The position numbers were made by a program, and so were the translations under genes. A stretch of DNA of 22,228 nt, from NCBI GenBank assembly GCA_964648365.1, contig CAZYLK010000093.1:1-22228 (forward strand). Reading direction: 5' to 3'. The stretch is from SURF-32 sp964648365. Its GTDB lineage: Bacteria; Planctomycetota; Phycisphaerae; UBA1845. The notes under the pieces are model-generated. The model was given only the letters and a program-made list of their open reading frames with translations, did no database searches and was not told where the DNA came from. This document shows, piece by piece, positions 21,337-22,228 of this stretch (position 1 is the first letter of the stretch; each line of letters opens with the position of its first letter).

Positions 21337-22228
21337 TCACGGCGACCCGGAGTCCGAACGCCGCATCTGAGCGTTGCCCTTAATTCCCTCGGTTCCGTTC
21401 GCGAGGCCCGTTCCGGCTAAGTTCAATTGCACTTCGAACCAGCCTTCGTCCGAGATCGCGGCGTCAATGCTGCCGCCCATCTTTTCGACCAGGATCCTGC
21501 AGAGCGGCAGGCCCAGACCACTGTGGCCGGCGTCGCTGCTGCGGGCGGGGTCGCCGCGCCAGAAGCGGTCGAACACACGCGGCAGCAATGCCTGTGGAAG
21601 CGTGCAGCCGGAGTTGGCGATGGACAGCCGTGCGCGCCCGTCGACGTGCGAGCCGGCGATACGGACGGCGCCGCCCGGCCGGCCGTGGGAGACGGCATTG
21701 TCAAACAGGTTGGCGAGCACGAGACGCAGGCCGTCGGCGTCGCCGCAGCAACGAAGCTCGGACGGCACCTCCCAGAAGGCCGTGATGTTCTTCTGCGCTG
21801 CGGACGGCTGCTGCGCCCGCCAAGCATCATGGGCGAGCGCCGCAAGGTCGACGGATTGGGTCAAACGTCCGGCATCCGCGGCGTCCGCTCGCCCCATTGC
21901 CAGCAGCCGGTCGATCATCGCGGCCGTCGCCGTGCAGATCGTCAAGCAGCCTTCGAGCGTCGCGCGATAGCTCGATTCATCACGCTGCTTCGACAGCGCG
22001 ACTTCCAGCGTCGCCCGCAGCCCGGCCAGCGGCGTGCGCAGCTCGTGCGCCACGTTGGCGGTCATCGTCTTTTCGCGCGCGAACGCCGCGGCGAGCCGTT
22101 GCATGAGATCGTTGAGCCGGTCGACCACGCCGCGCAGCTCGGCCGGCGCGCCCGCGGCGGTCAAATCGGTCCTCAACCGGGCCTCGTCGATCGCCGCGAT
22201 TTGTGCCGACAGATCGTTGAGCGGTCGA
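21337..22228 (-). CDS. Sensor histidine kinase, 5' end outside window
   Basis: The frame stays open to the right edge, so the N-terminus (sensor and membrane segments) is missing; about 296 residues are visible. Order: the end of a HAMP domain (PLNDLSAQIAAIDEARL ... VVDRLNDLMQRL); HisKA with the H box ANVAHELRTPLAGL; and a HATPase with N box NLFDNAVSHGRPGG, a degenerate G1 (IANSGCTLP), F box VFDRFWRGD and G2 box GHSGLGLPL. This is the OmpR-partner type, close to heavy-metal or copper sensor kinases (CusS-like) in motif style, though the signal cannot be judged without the N-terminus. A partner regulator is expected upstream, outside the window. A TTG at 22176 is not a credible start, because HAMP sequence continues upstream of it. 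Confidence 0.9.
   Translation of the reverse strand, partial: RPLNDLSAQIAAIDEARLRTDLTAAGAPAELRGVVDRLNDLMQRLAAAFAREKTMTANVAHELRTPLAGLRATLEVALSKQRDESSYRATLEGCLTICTATAAMIDRLLAMGRADAADAGRLTQSVDLAALAHDAWRAQQPSAAQKNITAFWEVPSELRCCGDADGLRLVLANLFDNAVSHGRPGGAVRIAGSHVDGRARLSIANSGCTLPQALLPRVFDRFWRGDPARSSDAGHSGLGLPLCRILVEKMGGSIDAAISDEGWFEVQLNLAGTGLANGTEGIKGNAQMRRSDSGSP

Overview
The window looks like a high-GC chromosomal segment from a member of the Planctomycetota, probably near Phycisphaerae. This is inferred from gene content, not from a marker gene. The evidence is the mix of kinesin-light-chain-type TPR repeats, a subtilase carrying Calx-beta and RCC1-like repeats, a HAF-repeat protein, a type I dockerin protein, a 'choice-of-anchor Q' beta-helix protein, a multiheme cytochrome c and short GC-rich palindromic repeats. 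I see no rRNA, tRNA, CRISPR array, phage gene or transposase.

Layout. 1-1581 (+) is the 3' part of a TPR-repeat protein that enters from the left. 1750-5028 (+) is a large secreted subtilisin-like protease. 12008 down to 5240 (-) is a tight six-gene operon in this order: a small unknown protein, an unknown Cys-rich lipoprotein, a monoheme cytochrome c lipoprotein, an NAD-dependent thioester-reductase-like protein with a C-terminal SCP2-like domain, an alpha/beta hydrolase, and a PaaK-like adenylate-forming enzyme. The junctions are an 8-nt overlap, gaps of 11, 4 and 7 nt, and a 4-nt ATGA overlap. Divergent from it, 12147-14260 (+) encodes a two-component pair (NtrB-like HAMP histidine kinase and a receiver-Fis response regulator) joined by an ATGA overlap.

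14261-14528 is a convergent intergenic region built as a G-rich imperfect inverted repeat. 17125 down to 14529 (-) holds a heptaheme cytochrome c and a secreted HAF-repeat protein. From 17465 to 21169 (+) come a dockerin protein, a small secreted protein and a beta-helix protein. 22228 down to 21337 (-) is a sensor kinase that leaves the window on the right.

How the genes fit together. The six-gene operon pairs carboxylate-activating and thioester-reducing chemistry with an SCP2-like lipid-carrier domain and exported redox proteins. Its substrate is unknown and it matches no pathway I can name. The neighbouring kinase/regulator pair is a plausible controller because of the divergent layout. 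The right half of the window is a cluster of exported proteins; three of them end in the same roughly 80-residue, Cys-containing C-terminal domain, which may be a lineage-specific surface-attachment or sorting module. Three copies of a 27-bp palindromic repeat lie inside coding sequence of the six-gene operon and are read in three different frames.
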